A stretch of 32,405 nt of DNA. Source: Burkholderiales bacterium. Its GTDB lineage: Bacteria; Pseudomonadota; Gammaproteobacteria; Burkholderiales; Burkholderiaceae_E. Numbering within the stretch: position 1 is the stretch's first letter; each line of letters opens with the position of its first letter. This document shows positions 6,756 to 16,800 of the stretch, piece after piece. Position numbers and translations under genes: made by a program. The stretch is taken from the NCBI GenBank assembly GCA_003577305.1, contig QEVL01000040.1:1-32405 (forward strand), given 5' to 3'. The notes under the pieces were generated by a model. That model was not told where the DNA came from. It saw only the letters and a program-made list of their open reading frames with translations, and ran no database searches.

Positions 6756-7567
6756 GTGCCCAAACCTGGGCCATCGGCGACCTGCAGGGCTGCCTCGACA
6801 GCCTGCTGCAACTGCTGCCGCAACTGCCGCCCGACGCACGGCTGTGGATGCCCGGCGACATCGTCAACCGCGGCCCGCGCTCGGCCGACAGCCTGCGCTG
6901 GGCGATCGCGCAAGGCGAGCGGCTGGTCACGGTGCTCGGCAATCACGACCTGCACCTGCTGGCGGTGGCCGCAGGTATCCGCCGGGCGCACCGCACCGAC
7001 ACGCTCGACGACATCCTCGCCGCGCCCGATCGTGATGCGCTGATCGACTGGGTGCGCTCGCGGCCGCTGGCGCACTTCGAGCACGGCTGGCTGATGGTGC
7101 ACGCCGGCGTGCTGCCGCAGTGGTCGATCGCACGCACGCTGGAGCTGGCAACGGAAGTGCAGCACGTGCTCTCCGGCCCCGACTGGATGGATTTCCTGCG
7201 CGAGATGTACGGCAACGAGCCGGCACGCTGGTCCGATGCGCTGCGCGGCAACGACCGGCTGCGCGTGATCGTCAACGCGCTCACGCGCATCCGCTTCTGC
7301 ACGCCCGACGGCCGCATGGATTTCGCCGCGAAGGAAGGGCTCGACTGCGCCCCCGACGGGCATCTGCCCTGGTTCGACGTGCCCGGTCGGGCGAGCGCAG
7401 GCACACCGATCGTGTTCGGCCACTGGGCGGCGCTCGGCTTTCTGGACCGCCCCGACCTGCTCGCAATCGACACCGGCTGCGTCTGGGGACGCGAACTCAC
7501 TGCGGTGCGGCTCTCCGACCGCACACGGCGCTCGGTTCACTGCGCGCCGGCGCGCAGCGCCCAATGA
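6752..7567 (+). CDS. apaH: Symmetrical bis(5'-nucleosyl)-tetraphosphatase ApaH
   Basis: A 271-residue calcineurin-like phosphoesterase (E. coli ApaH is 280). Metal-site motifs are GDLQGC at 9-14, GDIVNRGP at 36-43, GNHD at 63-66, a conserved VHAG further on, and GHWAALG near the end. The enzyme splits Ap4A into two ADP and so controls this stress alarmone and Np4 RNA caps. The start ATG 6752 overlaps the stop of the PIN toxin gene by four bases; the frame is open upstream to 6641, but that part lies inside the toxin gene. The 3' end meets the convergent ugd gene with no gap, so any terminator would lie inside a coding region. Confidence 0.92.
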   Translation: MSAQTWAIGDLQGCLDSLLQLLPQLPPDARLWMPGDIVNRGPRSADSLRWAIAQGERLVTVLGNHDLHLLAVAAGIRRAHRTDTLDDILAAPDRDALIDWVRSRPLAHFEHGWLMVHAGVLPQWSIARTLELATEVQHVLSGPDWMDFLREMYGNEPARWSDALRGNDRLRVIVNALTRIRFCTPDGRMDFAAKEGLDCAPDGHLPWFDVPGRASAGTPIVFGHWAALGFLDRPDLLAIDTGCVWGRELTAVRLSDRTRRSVHCAPARSAQ

Positions 7568-8908
7568 CTACTTCGGCGCCTGCAGGGCCGGCCGCCCGAT
7601 CGAGTCGTAGCGAAAGCCCGCCGCCTGCACCGCCTGCGGATCGTAGAGATTGCGCCCGTCGATCAGCACCGGCTGGCGCATGATCGAGCGCAGCCGCGCG
7701 AAGTCGGGACTTCGGAACTCGCGCCATTCGGTGACCACGAACAGCACGTCGGCGCCTTCGGCTGCGCGATACGCGTCGTCTTCGGTGCGAAAGCCCTCGC
7801 GCCCCGCAAGCGCGGCGCGCACGTTCGCCGCGGCCTCGGGGTCGTAGCCGACGACGGTGGCGCCAGCGCCGAGCAGGCTCTCGATCAGCTCGAGGCTGGG
7901 CGCCTCGCGGATGTCGTCGGTGTCGGGCTTGAACGCCAGCCCCCACAGCGCGGCGCGCACGCCGGCGAGGCGTCCGTCGAACGCCCGCCTGGCCTTCGCG
8001 AACAGCACCTGCTTCTGCCGCTCGTTGGCGTCGAACGCCGCCTGCACGATCGTGAGCGGCGCACCGTACTCGAGCCCGGTGCGCAGCAACGCGCGCAGGT
8101 CTTTCGGAAAGCACGAGCCGCCGAAACCGGCTCCCGGGTACAGGAAGCCCGGACCGATGCGCGGATCGCTGCCGATGCCGCGACGCACGTCCTCGATGTC
8201 GGCACCCAGCCGCTCGGCGAGCGCGGCCAGCTCGTTCATGAACGAGATGCGCACCGCGAGCATCGTGTTGGCTGCGTACTTGGTGAGCTCGGCCGAACGC
8301 ACGTCCATCACGATCAGCTTCTCGTGATTGCGCGAGAACGGCGCGTAGAGCGCACGCATGATCTCGGTGGCCCAGGCGTCGCGGCTGCCGATCACGATGC
8401 GATCGGGGCGCATGAAGTCGCCGATCGCCGCGCCTTCCTTCAGGAACTCGGGGTTCGAAACCACCGCGAACTCGTGCGCGACGCCGCGTCGGGCCAGCTC
8501 GGCGGCAATCGTCTCGCGCACGCGATCGGCGGTGCCTACCGGCACCGTGCTCTTGTCGACCACCACGCAGCGATCGGCGAGCAGCGCGCCCACGGTGCGC
8601 GCCACCGCCAGCACGTGCGAGAGGTCGGCCGAGCCGTCCTCGCCCGGCGGCGTGCCCACCGCGATGAAGATCACCTCGGCGTCGGCCATCGCGTCGGCGG
8701 CGTCGAGCGTGAAGCGGATGCGCTGCTGCGCGAGGCCGCGCTCGATCAGCGGCGCGAGGCCCGGTTCGTGGATCGGTACCTCGCCGCGCGAGAGCCGCGC
8801 GACGCGCTCGGCATCGACGTCGACGCAGACGACGTGGTTGCCCATTTCGGCGAAGCAGGCCGCGGTGACGAGCCCGACGTAGCCGGCTCCGAATACCGTG
8901 AGGCGCAT
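7568..8908 (-). CDS. ugd: UDP-glucose 6-dehydrogenase
   Basis: A 446-residue enzyme oxidising UDP-glucose to UDP-glucuronate with two NAD+. The N-terminal Rossmann fold starts MRLTVFGAGYVGL (GxGxxG at 7-12). The dimer and substrate region holds KSTVPVGTADRVRE near 119, FLKEGAAIGDFMRPDRIVIG near 155-174, and KYAANTMLAVRISFMNE near 210. The catalytic cysteine is C266 in GFGGSCFPKD. A GGAG lies about 10 bases before the ATG. It follows the epimerase-like gene by 15 bases and the two would turn UDP-glucose into UDP-galacturonate for surface polysaccharide. Confidence 0.95.
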   Translation of the reverse strand: MRLTVFGAGYVGLVTAACFAEMGNHVVCVDVDAERVARLSRGEVPIHEPGLAPLIERGLAQQRIRFTLDAADAMADAEVIFIAVGTPPGEDGSADLSHVLAVARTVGALLADRCVVVDKSTVPVGTADRVRETIAAELARRGVAHEFAVVSNPEFLKEGAAIGDFMRPDRIVIGSRDAWATEIMRALYAPFSRNHEKLIVMDVRSAELTKYAANTMLAVRISFMNELAALAERLGADIEDVRRGIGSDPRIGPGFLYPGAGFGGSCFPKDLRALLRTGLEYGAPLTIVQAAFDANERQKQVLFAKARRAFDGRLAGVRAALWGLAFKPDTDDIREAPSLELIESLLGAGATVVGYDPEAAANVRAALAGREGFRTEDDAYRAAEGADVLFVVTEWREFRSPDFARLRSIMRQPVLIDGRNLYDPQAVQAAGFRYDSIGRPALQAPK

Positions 8909-8923
8909 CGTTCGGCGTCTCCG

Positions 8924-9952
8924 TCAGCGGTCGATACGGTGGTATTCGCGAAACCACGCGACGAAGGCCCGCAGGCCTTCGTCGAGCGGCACTCCCGGCG
9001 TGAAGCCGGTGAGTCGCACGAGCTTTTCGGTCGACGAGAACGTGCGCTCGACGTCGCCGGGCTGCATGCCCATCTCGTTGCGCAGCGCGCCCCGGCCGGT
9101 GATCGCTTCGAGGCGCGCGATCAGTTCGTTCACGCTCACCGGATCGCTGCGCCCGAGGTTCACCAGCTCGAACGGCGCCCAGCTGGTGTCGGGGCCCTCT
9201 GCATTCCAGTCGGCCGGGTTTGCCGAACTGCTCGGCTCGCGTGGCACGTCGAGCAGCCGCACGGTGGCCTCGACCGTGTCGTCGATGTAGGTGAAGTCGC
9301 GCGACAGCACGCCGCCGCCGTAGACGTCGATCGGCTTGCCGCGCAGCAGCGCCTCGGTGAACTTCCAGATCGCCATGTCGGGCCGGCCCCAGGGCCCGTA
9401 CACGGTGAAGTAGCGCAGCCCGGTGACCGGCAGCGCGAACAGGTGCGCGTAGCTGTGCGCCATGAGTTCGTTGGCGCGCTTGGTGGCCGCGTACAGGCTC
9501 ACCGGATGGTCGACCGGGTCGCGCTCGGAGAACGGCAGCTTGCGGTTCGCGCCGTAGACGCTCGAGCTGCTCGCGAAGACCAGGTGCCGCACCTCGAGCC
9601 GCCGGCAGGCTTCGAGCATCACCGCCATGCCAGCGAGGTTGGTGTCGGCATACGCCATCGGATTGGTGAGCGCATAGCGCACGCCGGCCTGCGCGGCCAG
9701 GTGCACCACTTTCTGCGGCCGGTGCGTGTCGAACAGCGTGTCGATCGTGCCGCGATCGGCGACGTCGGCCTCGTGAAACGCGAAGCCGTCGAAGCCTGCG
9801 AGCGTGGCGAGCCGCGCCCGCTTGAGCCGCGGATCGTAGTAGTCGTTCAGGTTGTCGATGCCGACCACGCTGCGGCCGTCGGCCAGCAGGCGGCGGCACA
9901 GGTGCATGCCGATGAAACCGGCCGCGCCGGTGACGATGACGGGAGCGCTCAC
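8924..9952 (-). CDS. NAD-dependent nucleotide-sugar epimerase, likely UDP-glucuronate 4-epimerase
   Basis: A 342-residue extended SDR. The NAD site is GAAGFIG (9-15), the catalytic set is the serines around 128-131, Y154 and K158 (YAATKRA), and YFTVYGPWGRPDMA is typical of UDP-glucuronate/GalA 4-epimerases (LspL, CapI, GAE group). The start is GTG 9952 with a weak ribosome-binding site. It sits 48 bases after pyrC' and 15 before ugd. Pairing with ugd supports UDP-GlcA as substrate. A different 4-epimerase activity cannot be ruled out from sequence alone. Confidence 0.85.
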   Translation of the reverse strand: MSAPVIVTGAAGFIGMHLCRRLLADGRSVVGIDNLNDYYDPRLKRARLATLAGFDGFAFHEADVADRGTIDTLFDTHRPQKVVHLAAQAGVRYALTNPMAYADTNLAGMAVMLEACRRLEVRHLVFASSSSVYGANRKLPFSERDPVDHPVSLYAATKRANELMAHSYAHLFALPVTGLRYFTVYGPWGRPDMAIWKFTEALLRGKPIDVYGGGVLSRDFTYIDDTVEATVRLLDVPREPSSSANPADWNAEGPDTSWAPFELVNLGRSDPVSVNELIARLEAITGRGALRNEMGMQPGDVERTFSSTEKLVRLTGFTPGVPLDEGLRAFVAWFREYHRIDR

Positions 9953-10000
9953 TGGACTGCTTCGGAAATGAGTGAGGGTAACAGACGAGAACCGCCGGGC

Positions 10001-11281
10001 TCAGCGCTCGAAGACGACGCGTCCGTCGACCACGGTGAACCTGACCCGCCCGACGACTTCCATGCCGAGGTACGGCGTGTGCCGGCCCTGGCTCGCGAGA
10101 CCCTCGCGGGTCACCGTCCAGGCCTCTTCCGGATCGAACACGCAGAGATCGGCGGGAGCGCCTTCGCGAATCGCACCGGCAGTCTCGCCCAGCCCGAGGA
10201 CGGCGCTCGCTCCGACCGTGACCTTGCCCAGCGCCGCCAGCAGCCCGGTGCGCGTCTCGCCCGCCCACTTCAGCGTGAGCGGCAGCAGCAGCTCGAGGCC
10301 GGTCACGCCGGGTTCCGCCTCGGCGAACGGCAACTGCTTGGCGTCGTCGTCGACCGGCGTGTGATCGGAGCAGATCGCGTCGAGCGTGCCGTCGGCCAGC
10401 GCTGCGCGGATCGCGTCGCGGTCGCGCTGCGAGCGAAACGGCGGATCGACGCGGTACTGGCTGTCAAAGTAGCCGATGTCGATGTCGATCAGGTGCAGGT
10501 GATGCACCGCGACGTCGGCGCTCACCGGCAGCCCCTCGGCCTTGGCGCTGCGCACCAGATCGAGCCCGGCGGCCGAGGACATCCGGCACAGGTGCAGGCG
10601 GCAACCAGTTTCGCGCACCAGTTCGAGGAGCGTGTACAGAGCGATCGTTTCGGCAGCCACCGGAATGCCGGCCAGTCCCATCCGCGCGGCCACCGATCCG
10701 CTGTGCGCCACACCGCCGCGCGACAGGTGGGGATCCTGTGGACGCGCCCAGACGGTGAACCCGTAGGTGTTCGCGTAGAGCATCGCGCGCAGCAGCACCT
10801 GCGTGTCGACGACCGGCGCGCCGGCCTGCGAGAAGCCGATGCAGCCGGCCTCGGCCAGCTCGGCCATTTCGGTGATCACTTCGCCCTTCAGCCCGACGGT
10901 GAGCGCACCCAGCGGATACAGGTGCGCCTGGTCCAGCCCGCGCGCACGGTACTTGAGCATCTCGACCAGCCCCGGCTCGTCGAGCGGCGGATCGGTGTCG
11001 GGCGGGCACGACAGCGACGTGACGCCCCCGGCGAGCGCGGCGCGCATCTCGGATTCGAGCGTCGCCTTGTATTCGAAGCCGGGCTCGCGCAGTCGCGCAG
11101 CCAGGTCGACCAGCCCCGGCGCCACCACCAGCCCGGCCGCGTCGAGCGTGCGCTCGGCGCGAAAACCCTGCGGCGGCGTGCCGATCGCGACGATGCGGCC
11201 GTCGGCGAGGTGCAGGTCGGCGCACCGGTCGGTGGCGGTGGCGGGATCGACGAGGCGGCCGCCGAGGATGGACAGTCTCAT
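10001..11281 (-). CDS. pyrC': Dihydroorotase-like PyrC', predicted catalytically inactive ATCase subunit
   Basis: A 426-residue amidohydrolase-fold protein of the class I dihydroorotase group. The metal-binding DxHxH of active enzymes, normally followed by LREPG, reads D59-L-A61-A-R63-L-REPG here, so both histidines are gone. The later HxxH motif reads HLCR, and the usual HCED-like segment reads ARPQD. The SDHTP segment is kept. This is the pattern of the non-catalytic PyrC' (PyrX) that Pseudomonas-type ATCase uses as a structural subunit with PyrB. It starts four bases after pyrB, in keeping with a joint complex. A functional dihydroorotase must be encoded elsewhere. Confidence 0.9.
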   Translation of the reverse strand: MRLSILGGRLVDPATATDRCADLHLADGRIVAIGTPPQGFRAERTLDAAGLVVAPGLVDLAARLREPGFEYKATLESEMRAALAGGVTSLSCPPDTDPPLDEPGLVEMLKYRARGLDQAHLYPLGALTVGLKGEVITEMAELAEAGCIGFSQAGAPVVDTQVLLRAMLYANTYGFTVWARPQDPHLSRGGVAHSGSVAARMGLAGIPVAAETIALYTLLELVRETGCRLHLCRMSSAAGLDLVRSAKAEGLPVSADVAVHHLHLIDIDIGYFDSQYRVDPPFRSQRDRDAIRAALADGTLDAICSDHTPVDDDAKQLPFAEAEPGVTGLELLLPLTLKWAGETRTGLLAALGKVTVGASAVLGLGETAGAIREGAPADLCVFDPEEAWTVTREGLASQGRHTPYLGMEVVGRVRFTVVDGRVVFER

Positions 11282-11285
11282 GCGT

Positions 11286-12254
11286 TCAGGATTGCGCGAG
11301 GATGCTCATCACGGCCATGCGCACCGCGATGCCGAAGGTCACCTGGTCGAGGATCACCGACTGCGGGCCGTCGGCCACCGCCGACTCGATCTCGACGCCG
11401 CGGTTCATCGGCCCCGGGTGCATCACGATGCACCCGGGCGCGGCCAGCGCGAGCTTGTCCTGCGTCAGCCCGTACTGCTTGAAGTATTCCTGTGCCGATG
11501 GCAGCAGCGCGCCGCGCATGCGCTCGTTCTGCAGCCTGAGCATGATCACGACGTCGACGCCGCGCAGACCTTCGCGCATGTCGGCAAAGGTGCGCACGCC
11601 CATCTGTGCCAGGCCGTCGGGCACCAGCGTGCGCGGCCCGATCACGCGTACCTCGGGCACGCCCAGCGTGGTGAGTGCGTGAATGTCGGAGCGGGCCACG
11701 CGCGAGTGCAGCACGTCGCCGACGATCGCCACCGTGAGCTTCGTGAAGTCACCCTTGAAGTGGCGGATCGTGTACATGTCGAGCAGGCCCTGCGTCGGGT
11801 GCGCGTGCCTGCCGTCGCCCGCGTTGACCACGTGCACGTGGCCGCGGCCGCGCGTGCGGTCGATGTGTTGCGCGATCAGGAACGGCGCGCCGCTCTCGGC
11901 ATGGCGCACGACGAACATGTCGGCGTGCATCGCCACCAGGTTGTCGATCGTGTCGAGCAGCGACTCGCCTTTCGAGGTGGACGAGGTGCCGATGTTCAGG
12001 TTGAGCACGTCGGCCGACAGCCGCTTCGCCGCGATCTCGAAGGTGGTACGCGTGCGCGTGGAGCTCTCGAAGAACAGGTTGAACACCGACTTGCCGCGCA
12101 GCAGGGGCACCTTCTTGATATCCCGGTCGGACACACCGACGAAGGTTGCTGCCGTGTCGAGAATGTGGTGGATCAGCTCGCGCGGCAACCCCTCGATCGT
12201 GAGCAGGTGCCGCAGTTGGCCGTTCTCGGTCAGCTGGGGATCGCGCAGCGGCAT
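11286..12254 (-). CDS. pyrB: Aspartate carbamoyltransferase catalytic subunit
   Basis: A 322-residue transcarbamoylase that joins carbamoyl phosphate and aspartate in the second step of pyrimidine synthesis. The carbamoyl phosphate site [13 protein letters not shown] has STRTR at 65-69; [10 protein letters not shown] carries the loop lysine; HPTQGLLD and [12 protein letters not shown] are in their usual places. It is flanked by pyrR (four bases upstream) and pyrC' (four bases downstream). No pyrI regulatory gene is present, as expected when PyrB pairs with PyrC'. Confidence 0.95.
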   Translation of the reverse strand: MPLRDPQLTENGQLRHLLTIEGLPRELIHHILDTAATFVGVSDRDIKKVPLLRGKSVFNLFFESSTRTRTTFEIAAKRLSADVLNLNIGTSSTSKGESLLDTIDNLVAMHADMFVVRHAESGAPFLIAQHIDRTRGRGHVHVVNAGDGRHAHPTQGLLDMYTIRHFKGDFTKLTVAIVGDVLHSRVARSDIHALTTLGVPEVRVIGPRTLVPDGLAQMGVRTFADMREGLRGVDVVIMLRLQNERMRGALLPSAQEYFKQYGLTQDKLALAAPGCIVMHPGPMNRGVEIESAVADGPQSVILDQVTFGIAVRMAVMSILAQS

Positions 12255-12258
12255 GACG

Positions 12259-12765
12259 TCATTCGATGCGCAAGGCGAAGCGGCCGTCGTCGGATCGCCG
12301 CAGCGCGAAGTTGCGCGGCGCGGCGAGCGGATGCGTCGCGCCGCAATAGCGGGCCTCGATCGGCAGTTCGCGCCCGCCCCGGTCGATGAGCACTGCCAGT
12401 TCGATGCGCGCCGGCCTTCCGTAGTCGAAGAGCTCGTTCATCGCGGCGCGCACCGTGCGGCCGGTGAACAGGATGTCGTCGACCAGCACGATGTCGGCAC
12501 CGTTCACGTCGAACGGCAACTCGGTGGCCTTCATCGCCGCGGGCAGCCCGACCCGGCCGCCGCGCCTGCCGTAGTCGTCGCGGTGAAACGCGCTCGAGAG
12601 CGTGCCCAGCGGCCGCCCGATCGCAAGGTCGCGGTGCAGCCGCTCGGCGATCCAGGCGCCTCCGCTGTGGATGCCGATCAGCGACACGTCGCGTCCGGCA
12701 ATGCCTTCGCGCACTGCCTGCAGCAGGTGTGCGTAGACGGTTTCGGCGTCGGGAGCGGCGTTCAT
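12259..12765 (-). CDS. pyrR: PyrR (uracil phosphoribosyltransferase / pyr regulator family)
   Basis: A 168-residue type I phosphoribosyltransferase with the PRPP motif [13 protein letters not shown] at 93-105 and the PyrR-like [15 protein letters not shown] near 29-43. The start ATG 12765 overlaps the stop of ruvX by ATGA. In Bacillus PyrR binds RNA to attenuate pyr operons. The 48 bases of pyr leader that such a system needs are not present here, since pyrR is inside a tightly packed operon. A uracil phosphoribosyltransferase or protein-level role is therefore as likely as RNA-based control. Confidence 0.9.
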   Translation of the reverse strand: MNAAPDAETVYAHLLQAVREGIAGRDVSLIGIHSGGAWIAERLHRDLAIGRPLGTLSSAFHRDDYGRRGGRVGLPAAMKATELPFDVNGADIVLVDDILFTGRTVRAAMNELFDYGRPARIELAVLIDRGGRELPIEARYCGATHPLAAPRNFALRRSDDGRFALRIE

Positions 12766-13220
12766 CGCGCGGGGTGCCCGGATCGGCGGCTGGACAGGTA
12801 TTGTCGCAGGATTATCGCCGCGGCTTCGGCGTCGACCGGCTCGCCGGCGTTCCGGCCCCTGCCCCGGCCTTGCGCGTCCGCCAGCGGCGGCGTCGCAGCC
12901 CGCTGGGCGCGCGCCTCGATGCTGGAGAAGTTCTCGTCGACCAGTTCGACCGGCAGTCCGAAGCGCCCCTCCAGCTGGCGCGCGAAGCGCTCGCAGCGGG
13001 CGCTCACCGGCAAGGGCGCGCCGTCGGGATGGCGCGGCCGGCCGACGACCAGCCGTTGCGGCTGCCATTCGGCCACCAGCGCCGCGATGGCCGTCCAACG
13101 GTCGGCTACCGGCTCGCAGGCCACGATGCACAAGGCGCGTGCCGACTCGGTCAGCGTGTTGCCGACTGCTACACCGATGCGACGAGTGCCGAAATCGAAA
13201 CCCAGCAGCGTCTCGGCCAC
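12762..13220 (-). CDS. ruvX: YqgF/RuvX RNase H-fold nuclease (pre-16S rRNA processing)
   Basis: A 152-residue YqgF protein. LLGFDFGTRRIGVAVG at the start gives the first acid of the RNase H fold, LVVGRP lies in the middle, LVDENFSS supplies the second acid region, and DAEAAAIILRQYL near the end the third. E. coli YqgF takes part in 16S rRNA 5'-end maturation; the resolvase name is older. The start is a GTG at 13220 directly abutting the yqgE stop (TGAGTG). The region GRGRGRNAGEP replaces the usual tail linker with a low-complexity stretch. Confidence 0.9.
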   Translation of the reverse strand: MAETLLGFDFGTRRIGVAVGNTLTESARALCIVACEPVADRWTAIAALVAEWQPQRLVVGRPRHPDGAPLPVSARCERFARQLEGRFGLPVELVDENFSSIEARAQRAATPPLADAQGRGRGRNAGEPVDAEAAAIILRQYLSSRRSGHPAR

Positions 13221-13790
13221 TCAGGCGTGCCCGGCCGAACTGGCCAGGAAAGCCGGATCGATGCCCAGCAGCCGGAACGCGGCCGCGAAACGCTCTTCGG
13301 CCGGCGTGTCGAAGATCAGTTCGGCGCTCGCCGGCACCGTGAGCCAGGCGTTGCGCGAGATCTCTTCCTCGAGCTGGCCCGGCCCCCAGCCTGCGTAGCC
13401 GAGCGTGACCAGCATGCGTCGCGGGCCGCCGCCGCTCGCCACCGCCTCGAGCACGTCTTTCGACGAGGTGAGGCCGAGTTCGTCGCCGACGGTGACGGTG
13501 GAATCCCAGTCGCCCGCGGGCTCGTGCAGCACGAAGCCGCGATCCATCTGCACCGGTCCGCCGAAGAAGACCGGCGAGCTTGCGAGTGGCGCGATCTCGA
13601 GCTTGAGGTCGATGCGCTCGAACAGCGTGGCCAGATCGAGCTCCATCGGCCGGTTGATGACCAGCCCCAGCGCGCCCTTCGGACTGTGCTCGGCGATGAA
13701 CACGACTGTGCCGCCGAAGTTCGGATCGGCCATCTCGGGCATGGCGATCAGGAACTGGTTGGTGAAGTCGGTGGCAAGCTGCTGGCCCAT
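13221..13790 (-). CDS. yqgE: YqgE/AlgH family protein
   Basis: A 189-residue DUF179 (YqgE/AlgH) protein: [24 protein letters not shown] at 20 residues in, [26 protein letters not shown] and [12 protein letters not shown] are all family hallmarks. Molecular function is unknown in the family. I chose ATG 13790 (MGQQLATDF) as in homologues; a GTG at 13823 would add 11 residues, but its codons overlap the -10 element. It is the first gene of the yqgE-ruvX-pyrR-pyrB-pyrC' operon. Confidence 0.92.
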   Translation of the reverse strand: MGQQLATDFTNQFLIAMPEMADPNFGGTVVFIAEHSPKGALGLVINRPMELDLATLFERIDLKLEIAPLASSPVFFGGPVQMDRGFVLHEPAGDWDSTVTVGDELGLTSSKDVLEAVASGGGPRRMLVTLGYAGWGPGQLEEEISRNAWLTVPASAELIFDTPAEERFAAAFRLLGIDPAFLASSAGHA

Positions 13791-13796
13791 GCGCCG

Positions 13797-13802
13797 ATTG
13801 TA
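13797..13802 (-). promoter_or_regulatory. Candidate -10 element of the yqgE-pyr operon
   Basis: Read on the minus strand this is TACAAT, 5/6 to consensus, with TTGTGC (3/6) 18 bases upstream. Transcription would start at or next to the yqgE ATG at 13790, which has no Shine-Dalgarno, so the message could be leaderless. Confidence 0.4.
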
Positions 13803-13886
13803 AAGGCGCGTTCGGGCCGGCACAATCGGCGCGCACCGCGCCGCCCTGCGCAGCGCCCCCCGGCGCGCGCTGGCGCCGTGCTCCAG

Positions 13887-16800
13887 TCAGGCGCCCGAGC
13901 GGCGGCGGCGCGACGAAGTGAAGGCCTGCACCTGGCCGAGCAGCTCGTCGTCGCGATACGGCTTGCCCAGGTAGGCGTCGACGCCGAGCGAGAGCGCGTA
14001 GTTGCGGTGCTTGTCGGCGGTGCGCGAAGTGATCATCACGATCGGCAGTTCGCGCAGGCGCTCGTCGGCCCGAACGTGGCGCGTCAGGTCGAAGCCGTCC
14101 ATTCGCGGCATCTCGATGTCCACCAGCATCAGGTCGGGCTGGCGCTCGGCGAGCTGGCGCAGCGCATCGACGCCGTCCTTGGCGAGCATCACGTCGTAGC
14201 CTTCGCGCGCCAGCAGGCGTTGTGTCGCCTTGCGCACCGTCAGCGAGTCGTCGACCACCATCACCGCCGGCGGCGCGTCGGCGAGCGGCGCGCGCTGCAC
14301 GCCCGGTGCGGCGCGCTCGAGCCACAGATCACCGAGTACTGCCTGCGCCAGGCGAACCGGATTGAGGATCAGCACGATCTCGCCGGTGCCGAGCACGGTC
14401 GCGCCACCCATGCCGGGCACGCGCGCCACCTGCGTGCCCACGTTCTTGACCACCACCTCCTGGTTGCGGCTGACCGTATCGACGTGGATCGCGAGCCTCA
14501 GGCTCGCCGAACGCACGATCACCACCGGCGACAGGTGCTGCGCGATCGGCCGCGTGTCGGCCACGTCCACCAGCGTGCCGAAGTAGTGCATCGGCACCCG
14601 CGCGCCCTGCCACTCGATCGAGCCGTCGCGGTAGGCCGCCGCCAGCGCCTGCGGCTTGAGCTGCAGCACCTGCTCGACGCTCGACGAGGGAATCGCGTAG
14701 TGCGAAGCACCCACCCCCACCAGGACCACTTGCGCGATCGCCAGCGTGAGCGGCAGGTGCACCGTGAAGCGGGTGCCCGCCGCGCGCGTCGACTCGACGT
14801 CGATGCGCCCGCCCAGCGACAGCACCTCGGCGCGCACCACGTCGGTGCCGACGCCGCGACCGGCCAGTTCGGTGACCTCGCTGGCCGTGGAGAAACCGGG
14901 CGTGAAGATCATCTCGGCCAATTCGCGCTCGCCGGGCTGCGCGTCGGCTTCGACCAGCCCGAGACTGCGCGCCCGCGCGAGGATCTTCGCGTGGTCGAGC
15001 CCGCCGCCGTCGTCGGAGAGCGTCAGGACGACTTCGTTGCCCTCCTGGCGCACCTCCAGGCGTATCTCGCCGGTTTCGGGTTTGCCGGCCGCCTCGCGCT
15101 GCCCCGGCGCCTCGATGCCGTGCGCGACCGCGTTGCGCAGCAGGTGCTCGACCGGACCTGCCATCCGTTCCAGCACGCCGCGGTCGACCTCGACCGACGC
15201 CCCGCGGATGTCGAGCGCCACGCGCTTGCCCAGCTCCTTGGCCGCCTGGCGCACGACGCGATAGAGGCGATCGCCGATCGAGCCGAACTGCACCATCCGC
15301 ATGCGCATCAGGTTCTGCTGGAGCTCGCGCAACACCTGCGACTGGCGCGTCATGTCCTGCGCGGCCGCATCGAGGCTGCGCATCGCGTTGTGCTGCACGG
15401 TCGCCACGTCGTTGACCGACTCGGCGAGCATCCGCGTGAGCTCCTGGAAGCGCGTGTAGCGATCGAACTCCAGCGGATCGAATTCCGCGCTGGTCTCGCG
15501 CTGCAGCGCGATCCGCGCCTGGATCTGCGACTCGGCCTGGATCTCGATCTCGCGCAGCTGCGAGCGCAGCCGGCCGACGTTCTCGGTCAGGTCCTGCAGC
15601 GACTGGCGCAGCTGGCCCAGCTCGTTGTCCATCCGCGAGCGCGCGATCGACACCTCGCCCGATTCGTTGACCACCCGCTCGAGCAGATCGGAGCGAACGC
15701 GCACCAGCGAGGCGGCGGCCGGCGTCGGCGAGGCCATGGCGGGCGCGGCGGCGGCCACGGGCCTGCCGGCAACGACGGCAGCGGCTGCGGCAGGGAGCGT
15801 CGCGGGCGCGTGTGCGGCCTGCGCAGCGTCCGAATCACGTTCGGGTTCGGCGCCCTGCCCGCCCGCCTCGCTCGCCGGGGGCACGTCGACTCGGGCAGCG
15901 GCGTCCGCCCCGGTGTCAGGCGTCGGGCCGGCGGCTGCCGTTGCCTCACGCGTGGCCTGGCGGGCCGCCGGATCGCGAATGGCCTCGAACATCGTCACCA
16001 CGTTGTCGCAGTCGGCGATCAGCTCCTCGATCAGCGAAGCCGGCACCACCGTGAGCACGCTGGCCGCTTCGATGCGGGTCTCCATCTCGTGCACCAGCTG
16101 GCCGAGCGCCATCGCTCCAGCCATCCGTGCGCTGCCCTTGATCGTGTGCAGGTGGCGCATCAGCAACTGCTGCACCGAGCGGTCGGCCGGCGCAGCCTGC
16201 CAGCGACGCAGGTTCTCGCCGATCTTCGGCAGGTAGTCGGTCGCCTCCTCGATGAAGATCGGCAGCAGTTCCTCGTCGAGCTCGCCCGCCAGCATCGCCT
16301 GCACCGCCAGCGGCTCGATCTGTGCGGGCGGTGCGTTGCGCGGATCCCAGCGGCTGGCGAGTGCGTGCGCAGTCGCGAGCGCCGCGGACTCGTCGGCCGG
16401 CGCGCTGCCCGCCGCGAAGCGATGCAGCATCGCCTGCAGCCGCTCGATCGCGGTGGCGTAATCCGACAGATCGTCCACGCCCACCGCACGGCCCGATGCA
16501 CGCTGGCGCAGCAGGAACGCTTCGAGCTGCTCGGCCAGCGCCTGTACGTCGGGCAGCTCGACCAGCGCGGCACTGCCCTTGAGCGAATGCATCGCGCGCT
16601 GCGCCGCCTCGCTGGCGGCGCGTCCCGGCTCGTCGGCCCACTGTGTGGTGTCGGCGACGAGCCTCGCGATCAGGTCGTCCGCCTCGGAAAGGAAGATGTC
16701 GTAGAGAGGACGGCTGATCGCGCGCTCGCCGACGCGCACTTCGTCGACCGCGATCGCGACTTCCTCAGGCGCCACCTCGACTTCCGCTTCGCCCGCAGCC

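Noticed and set aside
8324..11482. A long plus-strand open frame opposite ugd, the epimerase and pyrC'
   Set aside because: It runs across three recognised minus-strand genes and their gaps and shows no family features; it is a GC-bias shadow.
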